5,745 nt of DNA from CAZEVY01 sp964515555 (GCA_964515555.1 CAZEVY010000172.1:1-5745), one strand, 5' to 3'; counted from the stretch's first letter, positions 1-5,663 are shown. Numbers and translations: made by a program. The notes: generated by a model from the letters alone, not told the origin.

Positions 1-310
1 TCGTCTCTTCGCCGAACTCGTCGCCGGGAAACATGGCCTCGCCGCCGGAAGCCGGCACGAACACGCCGATCGTGCCGCCGACTCCCGCGCCGATCGTCAG
101 TTCGGCGCCGCTGCTTCCGAGCCGCACCGGGGTTTCGAACTGCAATCCGATCTCGACTTTCTCGAAGGGAAGCTGGTCGATGGCCGCGTTGGAGGCCAGC
201 AGTGCGCGCAATTGACCCGGGTCGCGCAGGTACCTGCCCAGGCTGCTCAGCGGATCGGGAGCGATGCTGAGGTCGAGGCCGAAGCCGTCGGTGATGCGGA
301 TGGTCGGCAT
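1..310 (-). CDS. Hypothetical protein, N-terminal fragment (C-terminus beyond left edge)
   Basis: An open frame of 103 codons runs leftward from an ATG whose A is at 310 to the window edge with no stop. The protein starts MPTIRITDGFGLDLSIAP. It has a short beta-like start, a helical stretch at about residues 21-45 (SSLGRYLRDPGQLRALLASN), then a glycine-rich, beta-like part at about residues 53-90 (EIGLQFETPV, LTIGAGVGGTIGVFVP). There is no signal peptide or membrane segment, so it is probably cytoplasmic. I do not recognise the family and assign no function. The ATG is supported by a promoter whose predicted transcription start falls on that base; there is no Shine-Dalgarno upstream, as expected for a leaderless mRNA. 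It is divergent from the gene starting at 398, and the two may be functionally linked. The frame is open throughout and its codon use matches the neighbours, so I am fairly sure it is real. Confidence 0.7.
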   Translation of the reverse strand, partial: MPTIRITDGFGLDLSIAPDPLSSLGRYLRDPGQLRALLASNAAIDQLPFEKVEIGLQFETPVRLGSSGAELTIGAGVGGTIGVFVPASGGEAMFPGDEFGEET

Positions 311-345
311 GGTGAGATTATGGGAGGATTTGGCGCAAATGTCCA
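311..345 (-). promoter_or_regulatory. Sigma70-type promoter for the leftward gene, predicted leaderless
   Basis: Read on the minus strand, TGGACA (345 to 340, 5 of 6 matches to TTGACA) is followed by a 17-bp spacer and CATAAT (322 to 317, 5 of 6 matches to TATAAT). Six bases (CTCACC) then separate the -10 box from the ATG. With the last -10 base counted as -7, position +1 is the A of the start codon at 310. No purine-rich ribosome binding site is present. The match and spacing are read from the sequence; the start point is inferred. Confidence 0.55.
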
Positions 346-361
346 TCCTATTGTGGCCTTA

Positions 362-370
362 TGATATGAT
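362..370 (+). promoter_or_regulatory. Extended -10 promoter element for the gene at 398
   Basis: TGATATGAT fits the extended -10 pattern TGnTATAAT with one mismatch. The best -35 match is weak (TGTCCA at 340-345, 19-bp spacer), which is common for extended -10 promoters. The predicted start near 377 would leave a leader of about 21 nt containing the Shine-Dalgarno. A second overlapping TATGAT lies at 360-365. The possible -35 occupies the same six bases as the -35 of the leftward promoter, so the two promoters may compete or share a regulator. Confidence 0.4.
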
Positions 371-397
371 TCCCGCCGAAGGGAGACGACGCGAATC

Positions 398-1300
398 ATG
401 GCTACCGGAACCCTCAGGCTGGAACTGGTGGATGCGCGCGGCGACGGCATCCAGGACAACGTGACCATCGAATTGGCGCGCCAGGGACAGTCCAAGCGGT
501 ATAAGAATTCCGTTTTCGTCAAGAAGGATGTCCAGGTCAAGGAGATCGAATGCGATCCCTCGGCTCTCTATCTGGCCACCATCACGCCTTCCGACTACCG
601 GCCGTCCCAGTTTTTCATCACCCTGACCGCCGGCAAGACCACGGCGAAGACCGTGCGCATGCCGGTCGACGCCGATAAGGTTACCGGCATCGACGCGCCG
701 GCCTTCGCCAAGCTCGACTCCGAGCTCCGCCGCGTGCTCAACGCCTCCAACATCGACACCAACCCCGGCGTGAGCGGCCAGGCCCTCTACGACTCGCTCG
801 ACGACATCCGCCAGGCGTGCCTGCTCAACATCTTCACCAAGGCCACGGCCACCGTGCTGCGCGACGGCCGCACCTGTTTCGAGCACATCGGCGGCCTCGT
901 GAAGCTGCGCGGCGACCGCTTCTTCGCGCAGACCGGGGGCGCCTTCCGCGAGGAGGTGCAGAACGCGCGCGACTTGTTCGGGGAAGTGTCCGGCGCCCTC
1001 CATCACCCCCCGGACGGCTTCACGCCGGCCCGCAGCTTCAAGACCAAGGATCGCTTCGGAAACCTCCAGACCAGCTTCTTCCGGCGCGGCGAGACCGGCG
1101 ACGACTACCTGGTCGACGTGGACATCGACGAGGCCTCGGGCATCGAGCACGGCTTCGAGGTGCTGCGCAATCACCTCACCGGGCATCGCACCAGCCCCTT
1201 CGACATTCGCGACATCCTGATCGCCCACCAGCAGCTCGATCCCGGCTACGACTTCGAGTTCGCCGAAGAGGCGGCCATCACCCGTTCGGCCAACGCCTGA
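398..1300 (+). CDS. Hypothetical protein, 300 aa, beta-rich N-terminus
   Basis: A complete frame runs from ATG at 398 to TGA at 1298-1300. GGGAG at 381-385 is a ribosome binding site with a rather long 12-nt spacing. Residues 1-90 look like a beta-sandwich module: alternating hydrophobic strands such as TLRLELVDARG, NVTIELAR and FFITLTAGKTTAKTVRMPV. They resemble carboxypeptidase-regulatory or prealbumin-like folds, but this is judged by pattern only. Residues about 105-150 are helical (AFAKLDSELRRVLNAS, LYDSLDDIRQACLLNIFTK). The rest is mixed, with many charged and aromatic residues (FKTKDRFGNLQTSFFRRGE, DDYLVDVDIDEASGIEHGFE) and an acidic C-terminus. There is no signal peptide, membrane segment or catalytic motif that I recognise, so it is probably cytoplasmic. 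It is transcribed divergently from the leftward gene at 310. I assign no function. It is unlikely to be a shadow: codon third positions are strongly G/C and the long antisense frame reads as low-complexity sequence. Confidence 0.85.
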   Translation: MATGTLRLELVDARGDGIQDNVTIELARQGQSKRYKNSVFVKKDVQVKEIECDPSALYLATITPSDYRPSQFFITLTAGKTTAKTVRMPVDADKVTGIDAPAFAKLDSELRRVLNASNIDTNPGVSGQALYDSLDDIRQACLLNIFTKATATVLRDGRTCFEHIGGLVKLRGDRFFAQTGGAFREEVQNARDLFGEVSGALHHPPDGFTPARSFKTKDRFGNLQTSFFRRGETGDDYLVDVDIDEASGIEHGFEVLRNHLTGHRTSPFDIRDILIAHQQLDPGYDFEFAEEAAITRSANA

Positions 1301-1482
1301 CGCTCCCTCCGCTTTCGGGACACGCAGGCGCGTTCATCAGCCGCCACCAGGCGAACGTCATTCAACTTCCGGTGCTCCCCCATTCCGGAAAGCAATTCAT
1401 GGAGCCTGCAGAAATTACCTGCCGCCGCCGCCCGACGACGGTGAGATTCCCCAAATGAATCAGCTGCTTGGCGAGTCCGGAT

Positions 1483-1500
1483 CAATTGGCCTTCCAATTG
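1483..1500 (+). repeat. Inverted repeat A, perfect 7-bp stem
   Basis: CAATTGG (1483-1489), a 4-nt CCTT loop, and CCAATTG (1494-1500) form a perfect dyad. It could be an RNA hairpin or an operator with two CAATTG half-sites. It is not followed by a T tract, so it is not a classical terminator. Confidence 0.6.
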
Positions 1501-1518
1501 CCTCTCTAGGCCGTGCAA

Positions 1519-1535
1519 CGGCAATTTGGTTGCCG
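1519..1535 (+). repeat. Inverted repeat B, 6-bp stem
   Basis: CGGCAA (1519-1524), a 5-nt TTTGG loop, and TTGCCG (1530-1535) form a short dyad. Its left arm and loop (GGCAATTTGG, 1520-1529) are also complementary to CCAATTGCC at 1494-1502 in repeat A, apart from one bulged T. A and B therefore cannot both stay folded if that longer pairing forms. Confidence 0.55.
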
Positions 1536-1558
1536 GGGCTCACTCGGAGGGAGCCCCG
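1534..1558 (+). repeat. Inverted repeat C, GC-rich 8-bp stem upstream of the coiled-coil gene
   Basis: CGGGGCTC (1534-1541), a 9-nt loop, and GAGCCCCG (1551-1558) form a strong GC-rich stem that ends 19 nt before the ribosome binding site at 1578. No T tract follows (the next bases are ATTTCACG), so a factor-independent terminator is unlikely. A leader hairpin, a processing site or a transcript-end stabiliser for the upstream gene are all possible. Confidence 0.6.
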
Positions 1559-1577
1559 ATTTCACGCGGGAGCAAAC

Positions 1578-1583
1578 GGGAGG
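1578..1583 (+). promoter_or_regulatory. Ribosome binding site deciding the start at 1589
   Basis: GGGAGG lies 5 nt before ATG 1589. A second in-frame ATG at 1598 would be 14 nt away, so 1589 is preferred. Confidence 0.7.
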
Positions 1584-1588
1584 ACCGT

Positions 1589-2470
1589 ATGGAAGAGATG
1601 AATAAAACGGAAAGCACTTCGCGCGGATCGGCCGGCAAGTGGATCGCCGCCGGAGTCGCCATCGCGCTGGCCGGAGGCAACGTATTTCTGATGTCGAAGA
1701 CCTCGTCGATGGAGGAGGAGATGAATAAGCTCCGCTCCGCCGTCAGCAGCGAGATCACCGTGGTGCAGGACCGCGGGGCGGCGGCCGACCGCGCCACACG
1801 CGAGTCCCTGGACGCGCTGGTGGCCGAAGTGCGCGAGACCCGCGCCCAGGCCGGCAAGGCGGCCGTGCAGGCGCGCACCGTCGCGCAGAAGCACGCCGAG
1901 AAGCTGGTCACCACGCTCGAGGCCAAGGAGCAGGCTCGCGAGGAAGCCATCGCCGCCCGCATCGGCGAAGTCCAGCAAAGCGCCGACGCCGGCGCCGAGC
2001 GGATCAACGAGCAGATCACGGCGGTCCGCAGCGATGTCGGCACCGTGCGCGGCGCCGTCGAGAAAACCAAGTCGGAGCTCGACGCCACCATCGCGGATCT
2101 CAAGAGCGTCCGCGGCGACCTCGGTGTGCAAAGCGGCCTGATCGCCACCAACGCGCGCGAGCTGTCGGCGCTGCGCGAGCTCGGCGAGCGCAACTATTAC
2201 GAGTTCGACATCGCCAAGTCCAAGGGCAACCACAAGGTCGGTAGCGTCGTGATGGCGCTCAAGAAGTCGGACGTGAAGCGCAATCGGTTCACCATAGAGC
2301 TGGTGGCTGACGACCGCCGCGTCGAGAAGAAGGAAAAGACCGTCAACGAACCCGTTCAGTTCTACGTCTCCGGCGGGCGCCAGCCCTACGAGATCGTCGT
2401 CAACCAGGTCCACAAGGACCGCATCGTCGGCTACCTGTCGACCCCCAAAGTGATGTCGGCGGCACGTTAG
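1589..2470 (+). CDS. Single-pass membrane protein with long coiled coil, function unknown
   Basis: 293 residues, ATG at 1589 to TAG at 2468-2470. I chose this start because GGGAGG at 1578-1583 lies 5 nt upstream; a frame extension to TTG at 1526 would run through hairpin C and has no ribosome binding site. Residues 1-17 are polar with a few basic residues. Residues 18-35 (WIAAGVAIALAGGNVFLM) form one membrane segment without a clear cleavage site. Residues about 39-205 are a long Ala/Glu/Arg/Lys-rich helical region with heptad character and no Pro, so a coiled coil is likely. Residues about 205-293 (YYEFDIAKSKGNHKVGSVVMALKK, RFTIELVADDRRVEKK, PVQFYVSGGRQPYEIVVNQV, RIVGYLSTPK) read as a small beta domain. 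The basic/polar N-terminus and single helix suggest a short cytoplasmic tail with the rest outside the inner membrane. This could be an envelope scaffold, but no enzyme motif is visible. The antiporter gene follows after 51 bp in the same direction. Confidence 0.85.
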   Translation: MEEMNKTESTSRGSAGKWIAAGVAIALAGGNVFLMSKTSSMEEEMNKLRSAVSSEITVVQDRGAAADRATRESLDALVAEVRETRAQAGKAAVQARTVAQKHAEKLVTTLEAKEQAREEAIAARIGEVQQSADAGAERINEQITAVRSDVGTVRGAVEKTKSELDATIADLKSVRGDLGVQSGLIATNARELSALRELGERNYYEFDIAKSKGNHKVGSVVMALKKSDVKRNRFTIELVADDRRVEKKEKTVNEPVQFYVSGGRQPYEIVVNQVHKDRIVGYLSTPKVMSAAR

Positions 2471-2521
2471 TCGCTGTCTCTCCTGTAGCGCATCCATACC
2501 GGCGGCGGGTAAACTCTTGAG

Positions 2522-3829
2522 TTGAACCCGTCGCCGGTCAATCCCCACCTCGAAAGCACGCTGCTGGTGGTGATCACGCAGTTGATCGTGATCATCGCCG
2601 CGGCGCGTCTGGCCGGCATCGTGTTCCGCCGTCTCGGCCAACCGGTGGTCTGCGGCGAGGTCGCCGCCGGATTGATTCTCGGCCCGTCGCTGTTCGGGAA
2701 GCTCTTTCCGGGCGCCTTCCAGGCGATATTCGATCCCTCGGTCGGACAGATTCTCAGCCTGCTCAGCCAGGTGGGTCTGATCCTGCTGATGTTTCTGGTC
2801 GGCATGGAGTTCGACTTCGGCCACCTGGCCGCGAACCATCGAACCGTCATGTCGGTCTCCATCACCGGAATCGTCGTGCCCTTCCTGCTCGGATTCGGAT
2901 TGGGGCGCATCATGCACCGGCAACTGGCCCTGCCGGGCAGCGAGTTGAACCTGTCGCTGTTCATGGCGACAGCCATGTCGATCACCGCCATCCCTGTCCT
3001 CGGCAGGATCATGATCGAGTTGGGACTGAACCGCACGCGGATCGGGTCGATCACCATCTCGGCGGCGGCGCTCGACGACGCGGCGGGCTGGATCCTCCTG
3101 GCTGTTGTCACCGCGATCACGCGGTCGGAGATCCACCCCCTGTCGTTCGGGACGATGATCGCCGGCGTCGTCGCCTTCGCGCTGGTGATGATCTTCGCCG
3201 TGCGTCCCGCTGCGACACGCTGGACCCGGTCCGTCCTGGCTGCCAATGGCGGCGATCTCACGCTCAACGCCCAGGCCGTACTCCTCATTCTGGTCTTCCT
3301 CTCCGCGGTGGCCACCAATCTGATCGGCATCTTTTCGCTGTTCGGCGCCTTCCTGTTCGGCGCCATCCTGCACGATCAACATGAGCTGCGCGAGGCCGTC
3401 AACCGCCGGCTGCACGATTTCGTGACGGTGTTCTTCCTGCCGGTCTTCTTCACCTACACCGGACTGCGTACCGACATCGGCTCGGTGACGGGTGCGGCCG
3501 CCTGGGGATTCTGCGCACTGGTGCTGACGGCCGCGGTCGCTGGAAAGTTCGCGGGCTGCGCCGGGGCCGCGCGCTGGAGCGGTCTGCCGGCGCGCGAATC
3601 CGCCATGATTGGCGTGATGATGAACACGCGCGGCCTCATGGAGCTGATTGTCGTCAACGTCGGCTACGACCTGGGGGTGATTCCCAAGTCCGTCTTCTTC
3701 ATGCTGGTGCTGATGGCAGTAGTGACGACATACATGACCACGCCGATCCTACGGCGGCTGATTCCGCGGAGCGAGGCCTGGGAGTCGTACCGCATGTCGC
3801 CGTTTGCCGCCGGCCGCACCACCCGGTAG
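2522..3829 (+). CDS. Monovalent cation:proton antiporter, CPA2 superfamily, CHX/Kha1-like
   Basis: 435 residues, TTG at 2522 to TAG at 3827-3829. TTG is chosen because an in-frame TAA lies at 2510-2512, no ATG or GTG precedes the first helix, and the first helix starts near residue 12; only a weak GGCGGG (2504-2509) serves as ribosome binding site. About 12 hydrophobic helices are present. Recognisable family motifs are GQPVVCGEVAAGLILGPS (39-56), LLMFLVGMEFD (88-98), the broken-helix SITAIPVLGRIM (153-164), the ion-binding Asp pair in ALDDAAGW (D185-D186), LPVFFTYTGLRTD (306-318), AGKFAG with the conserved Lys342, and MNTRGLMELIVVNVG (367-381). The last motifs match plant CHX and yeast Kha1 exchangers best. 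The protein would exchange K+ or Na+ for H+ across the inner membrane; in this superfamily an Asp-Asp pair is linked to electrogenic exchange. It stops after the transport core, with no RCK/TrkA-N or USP domain as in KefB/KefC or CHX tails. Ion preference cannot be read from sequence. Confidence 0.95.
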   Translation: MNPSPVNPHLESTLLVVITQLIVIIAAARLAGIVFRRLGQPVVCGEVAAGLILGPSLFGKLFPGAFQAIFDPSVGQILSLLSQVGLILLMFLVGMEFDFGHLAANHRTVMSVSITGIVVPFLLGFGLGRIMHRQLALPGSELNLSLFMATAMSITAIPVLGRIMIELGLNRTRIGSITISAAALDDAAGWILLAVVTAITRSEIHPLSFGTMIAGVVAFALVMIFAVRPAATRWTRSVLAANGGDLTLNAQAVLLILVFLSAVATNLIGIFSLFGAFLFGAILHDQHELREAVNRRLHDFVTVFFLPVFFTYTGLRTDIGSVTGAAAWGFCALVLTAAVAGKFAGCAGAARWSGLPARESAMIGVMMNTRGLMELIVVNVGYDLGVIPKSVFFMLVLMAVVTTYMTTPILRRLIPRSEAWESYRMSPFAAGRTTR

Positions 3830-3834
3830 CGGAG

Positions 3835-5304
3835 TCACCACAGGCTGCGCAGCGACTGCGATACGAAGAACCCGTAGAACCCCGACATGGCCGCCAGCGC
3901 CGCTCGCCGCCACACCGGCGGCCGCAGCTCCACCGGCAGCAGCGTGGTGTTCAGATACAACAGGTGCAGCGACGCCACAACGAATACGAAGCCGGCGACA
4001 TTGGCGGCGATTTTCAACAGAATAATCGGCTGGGCGAGCCGTAGGGCGAAGATCCCCCAGCCGGCGATCGCCGCCAGCACCGTGTAATAGACCGCGCGCA
4101 CGTCGCCGTCGCGCCAGGCGCGCACCCGGCGGCTGCCGGTCCACAGGATATCGGTGATCGACCGCACCATCCCCTCGACGATGTCGAGCTGCGTCTTGAA
4201 CAGCAGCCACGCGCCGAGAAACGCGATCACTCCCGCCAGCAGCGGACCCGACCGCGAGCCCACGGCGTTCGCGAGCGCCGCGCTGATGCCGAGCCCCTGA
4301 ATGTCGGTCCCGCCCGCCAGGAACGTCACGTAGAGAATCGCCGGCAGCGTCATGCCCAGAACCGCGCCGCCGAAGAACACGCCCCACTGGTCGACCCGCA
4401 CGATGCGCCACCAGCCGCGCCAGCGCCGCATCGCCTCATCGTCCGGCGTGAACGAGAACCCGCTGTGCGCCAGGTGCACCTTGTGGCCGCCGACCGCGGC
4501 GGGAATGTAGCCCGCGCGCTGCCCCATTCCGTAGCCCTTGTCGCGCGCCCAGTTCGAAAGCGTGATGTTCACCATCCCGCCCGCGCCCGAGTAGCCGACC
4601 AGAGCGGCCAGCAGCACGAAGTCGACGCCCGGCGGGATGAATTGAAACGCGCCGCGCGACGCGTCGTAGCCCGCCAGCCCCGCGACAGCCGCCAGCCAGG
4701 TCGCAGGCGGCACAAACACGATCGCCAGCACGAGGAATCCGCCGAGGATGCACACCACCAGCACCCAGTTCAGAATCTCCAGCGTGCGTTCGATGCGCCG
4801 GCCCGCGAGCAGCACCAGCACGCAGGCGACGAAGGTTCCAACGCCGATCGCGTAGACCGCCGACGTGTCCGCCGCGCCCGCCAGGCGCCGCGTCCCCAGG
4901 AAGAAGATGGCGCCCGCGGCCACCCCCGCCGACGCCGGCCATCCCGTTTGCAGAAAGTAGAGGATCGTGTAGAACCACGCCCAGAAAGATCGCCCCGGCC
5001 GCGTCCGCATGAAGCCGCTGAAGACCGGCTCGCCGGCCGCGACCGTGTAGCGCATCAGCTCGGTGTTGAAGATCGTCTGGAAGAACACGGCGACCAGCGT
5101 GACCCACAACAACGAGAGCCCGTACTTCACGAAGGCCGCGGGCCCCAGCAGAAACTCGCCGCCGCCGATCGAGACACCGAGCACGATGACGCCCGGCCCG
5201 ACCGTGCCGATCCAGCCGAGTCCTTTCGGCGTGGGCGGCGCGGGCAGCTCGGCGCGCACCCAGGGGTCGAGTCCGGTACGGGATTCGGGAGGGCGCGCCG
5301 GCAT
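3835..5304 (-). CDS. Nramp-fold transporter lacking canonical metal-binding motifs
   Basis: 489 residues, ATG at 5304 to TGA at 3835. The start overlaps the HNH stop as TAATG, and GAGG at 5316-5319 lies 11 nt upstream; a longer in-frame reading from 5595 runs out of frame through the HNH gene as Arg/Ser/Gly-rich sequence and is rejected. About 11-12 hydrophobic helices are present. The family is recognised from GWIGTVGPGVIVLG (30-43), FNTELMRYTVAAGEPVFSGF (79-98) and YSGAGGMVNITLSNWARD followed by KGYGMG (238-261). Canonical Nramp proteins carry DPGN in helix 1 and MPH in helix 6 to bind Mn2+/Fe2+. Here those places read SIGGGE (45-50) and GAGGMVN (240-246). The substrate may therefore not be Mn or Fe; a different cation or another solute is possible. 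A large charged loop (about 262-310, with FTPDDEAMRRWRGWWR) follows helix 6. It is co-transcribed and translationally coupled with the HNH gene, and its 3' end converges on the antiporter gene. Confidence 0.9.
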   Translation of the reverse strand: MPARPPESRTGLDPWVRAELPAPPTPKGLGWIGTVGPGVIVLGVSIGGGEFLLGPAAFVKYGLSLLWVTLVAVFFQTIFNTELMRYTVAAGEPVFSGFMRTRPGRSFWAWFYTILYFLQTGWPASAGVAAGAIFFLGTRRLAGAADTSAVYAIGVGTFVACVLVLLAGRRIERTLEILNWVLVVCILGGFLVLAIVFVPPATWLAAVAGLAGYDASRGAFQFIPPGVDFVLLAALVGYSGAGGMVNITLSNWARDKGYGMGQRAGYIPAAVGGHKVHLAHSGFSFTPDDEAMRRWRGWWRIVRVDQWGVFFGGAVLGMTLPAILYVTFLAGGTDIQGLGISAALANAVGSRSGPLLAGVIAFLGAWLLFKTQLDIVEGMVRSITDILWTGSRRVRAWRDGDVRAVYYTVLAAIAGWGIFALRLAQPIILLKIAANVAGFVFVVASLHLLYLNTTLLPVELRPPVWRRAALAAMSGFYGFFVSQSLRSLW

Positions 5305-5319
5305 TATCGTGGATACCTC
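5302..5319 (-). promoter_or_regulatory. Translational coupling junction TAATG, HNH stop and transporter start
   Basis: On the minus strand GAGG (5319-5316) is followed after 11 nt by TAATG. The TAA ends the HNH gene and its last A is the first base of the transporter ATG. The transporter's ribosome binding site therefore lies inside the HNH coding sequence, and ribosomes ending HNH can restart on the transporter. Confidence 0.75.
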
Positions 5320-5663
5320 AGCAATTCCTGAAGTATCCTTCGCCCTTCGACTCGCTCCGGCGCATTGAGTCGCAGGAGGCGAATGGTGGCCGCCCCGGTG
5401 GGAGAGAGCGAGACGATCTCCGGACCCTCGAACCGGAAATGCGCGCTCCACTCCCGCCGGCGCGGATTGTAGAGCCGGTTGCACAACACGCAGGCCAACG
5501 CCAGGTTCGCCACGGTGGACTCGCCGCCATGCTTTCGACTGACGATGTGATCGGTCTGAAGCGGAAAGGCCGCGTCCTCCTGGCGGATCAGGCAATACTC
5601 GCAGCGTCCACCAGCGCGATCGGCCACCCCAGAGCGGAGGGCGTCGGAAATATCACTGGCCAC
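5304..5663 (-). CDS. HNH endonuclease family protein, apparently shortened internally
   Basis: 119 residues, GTG at 5663 to TAA at 5304. GTG is the only usable start: an in-frame TGA lies four codons upstream and no ATG occurs near the N-terminus. There is no clear Shine-Dalgarno, so translation is probably coupled to the preceding gene, whose end it overlaps by 11 nt. Two zinc-knuckle pairs, CEYC (21-24) and CVLC (58-61), bracket the DHIVSRKHGG motif (38-47) and NLALAC (53-58). This gives His39, Asn53 and Asn62 as the H-N-N form of the HNH motif, a metal-dependent DNA-cutting fold. From memory, relatives common in cyanobacteria and soil phyla read CN-x-x-KGSDI and some 15 further residues before the NPRR-x-x-WS-x-HF block; here CNR (61-63) runs directly into LYNPRRREWSAHF (64-76). 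The segment loss may weaken or abolish cutting. The frame is intact and the C-terminal block (EGPEIVSLSPTGAATIRLLRLN) is well kept, so I do not call it a pseudogene. Confidence 0.85.
   Translation of the reverse strand: MASDISDALRSGVADRAGGRCEYCLIRQEDAAFPLQTDHIVSRKHGGESTVANLALACVLCNRLYNPRRREWSAHFRFEGPEIVSLSPTGAATIRLLRLNAPERVEGRRILQELLRYPR

Larger units (their letters stand above)
1301..1588. other. Intergenic region of 288 bp; structured in its last part
   Basis: I see no credible gene here. Positions 1301-1480 hold only a weak inverted repeat, TTCCGG (1367-1372) and CCGGAA (1385-1390), with a 12-nt loop and no T tract, so I do not call a terminator. The short frames that enter this region overlap the end of the preceding gene and have no ribosome binding site. 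The last part (1483-1558) contains three adjacent inverted repeats, described separately, and 1578-1583 is the ribosome binding site of the next gene. No convincing -35/-10 pair was found for that gene. Confidence 0.6.

Noticed and set aside
359..1228. A 289-codon minus-strand frame opposite the gene at 398-1300.
   Set aside because: It is rich in Val, Ala, Gly, Glu and His with no domain pattern, and its start lies inside the opposite gene with no ribosome binding site. The plus frame has a promoter, a ribosome binding site and balanced composition.
1367..1390. TTCCGG/CCGGAA inverted repeat as a terminator for the gene ending at 1300.
   Set aside because: The stem is only 6 bp with a 12-nt loop, lies 67 bp past the stop and has no T tract.
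1246..1524. A 92-codon minus-strand frame covering much of the 1301-1525 gap.
   Set aside because: It overlaps the end of the real plus gene, is Arg/Ala-rich without recognisable motifs, and I see no ribosome binding site or promoter for it.
1526..1588. A 21-residue N-terminal extension of the coiled-coil protein from TTG at 1526.
   Set aside because: It would translate through inverted repeat C and has no ribosome binding site; ATG 1589 has GGGAGG at 5-nt spacing.
1562..3415. A 617-codon open frame on the minus strand, opposite the coiled-coil and antiporter genes.
   Set aside because: It spans two real genes and their gap, and its translation is a low-complexity mix of Asp, Gly, Arg, Gln and His. 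Such frames arise opposite G/C-ending codons. The antiporter motifs settle the coding strand.
4465..5331. A 288-codon plus-strand frame opposite the Nramp-like gene.
   Set aside because: The translation is dominated by Arg, His, Gln, Asp and Glu and reads as a shadow of a GC-rich membrane protein gene.
5305..5595. A 97-residue N-terminal extension of the Nramp-like protein from a start at 5595.
   Set aside because: It overlaps the clear HNH gene in another frame and is Arg/Ser/Gly-rich, whereas the family core begins just after the ATG at 5304, which has GAGG upstream.
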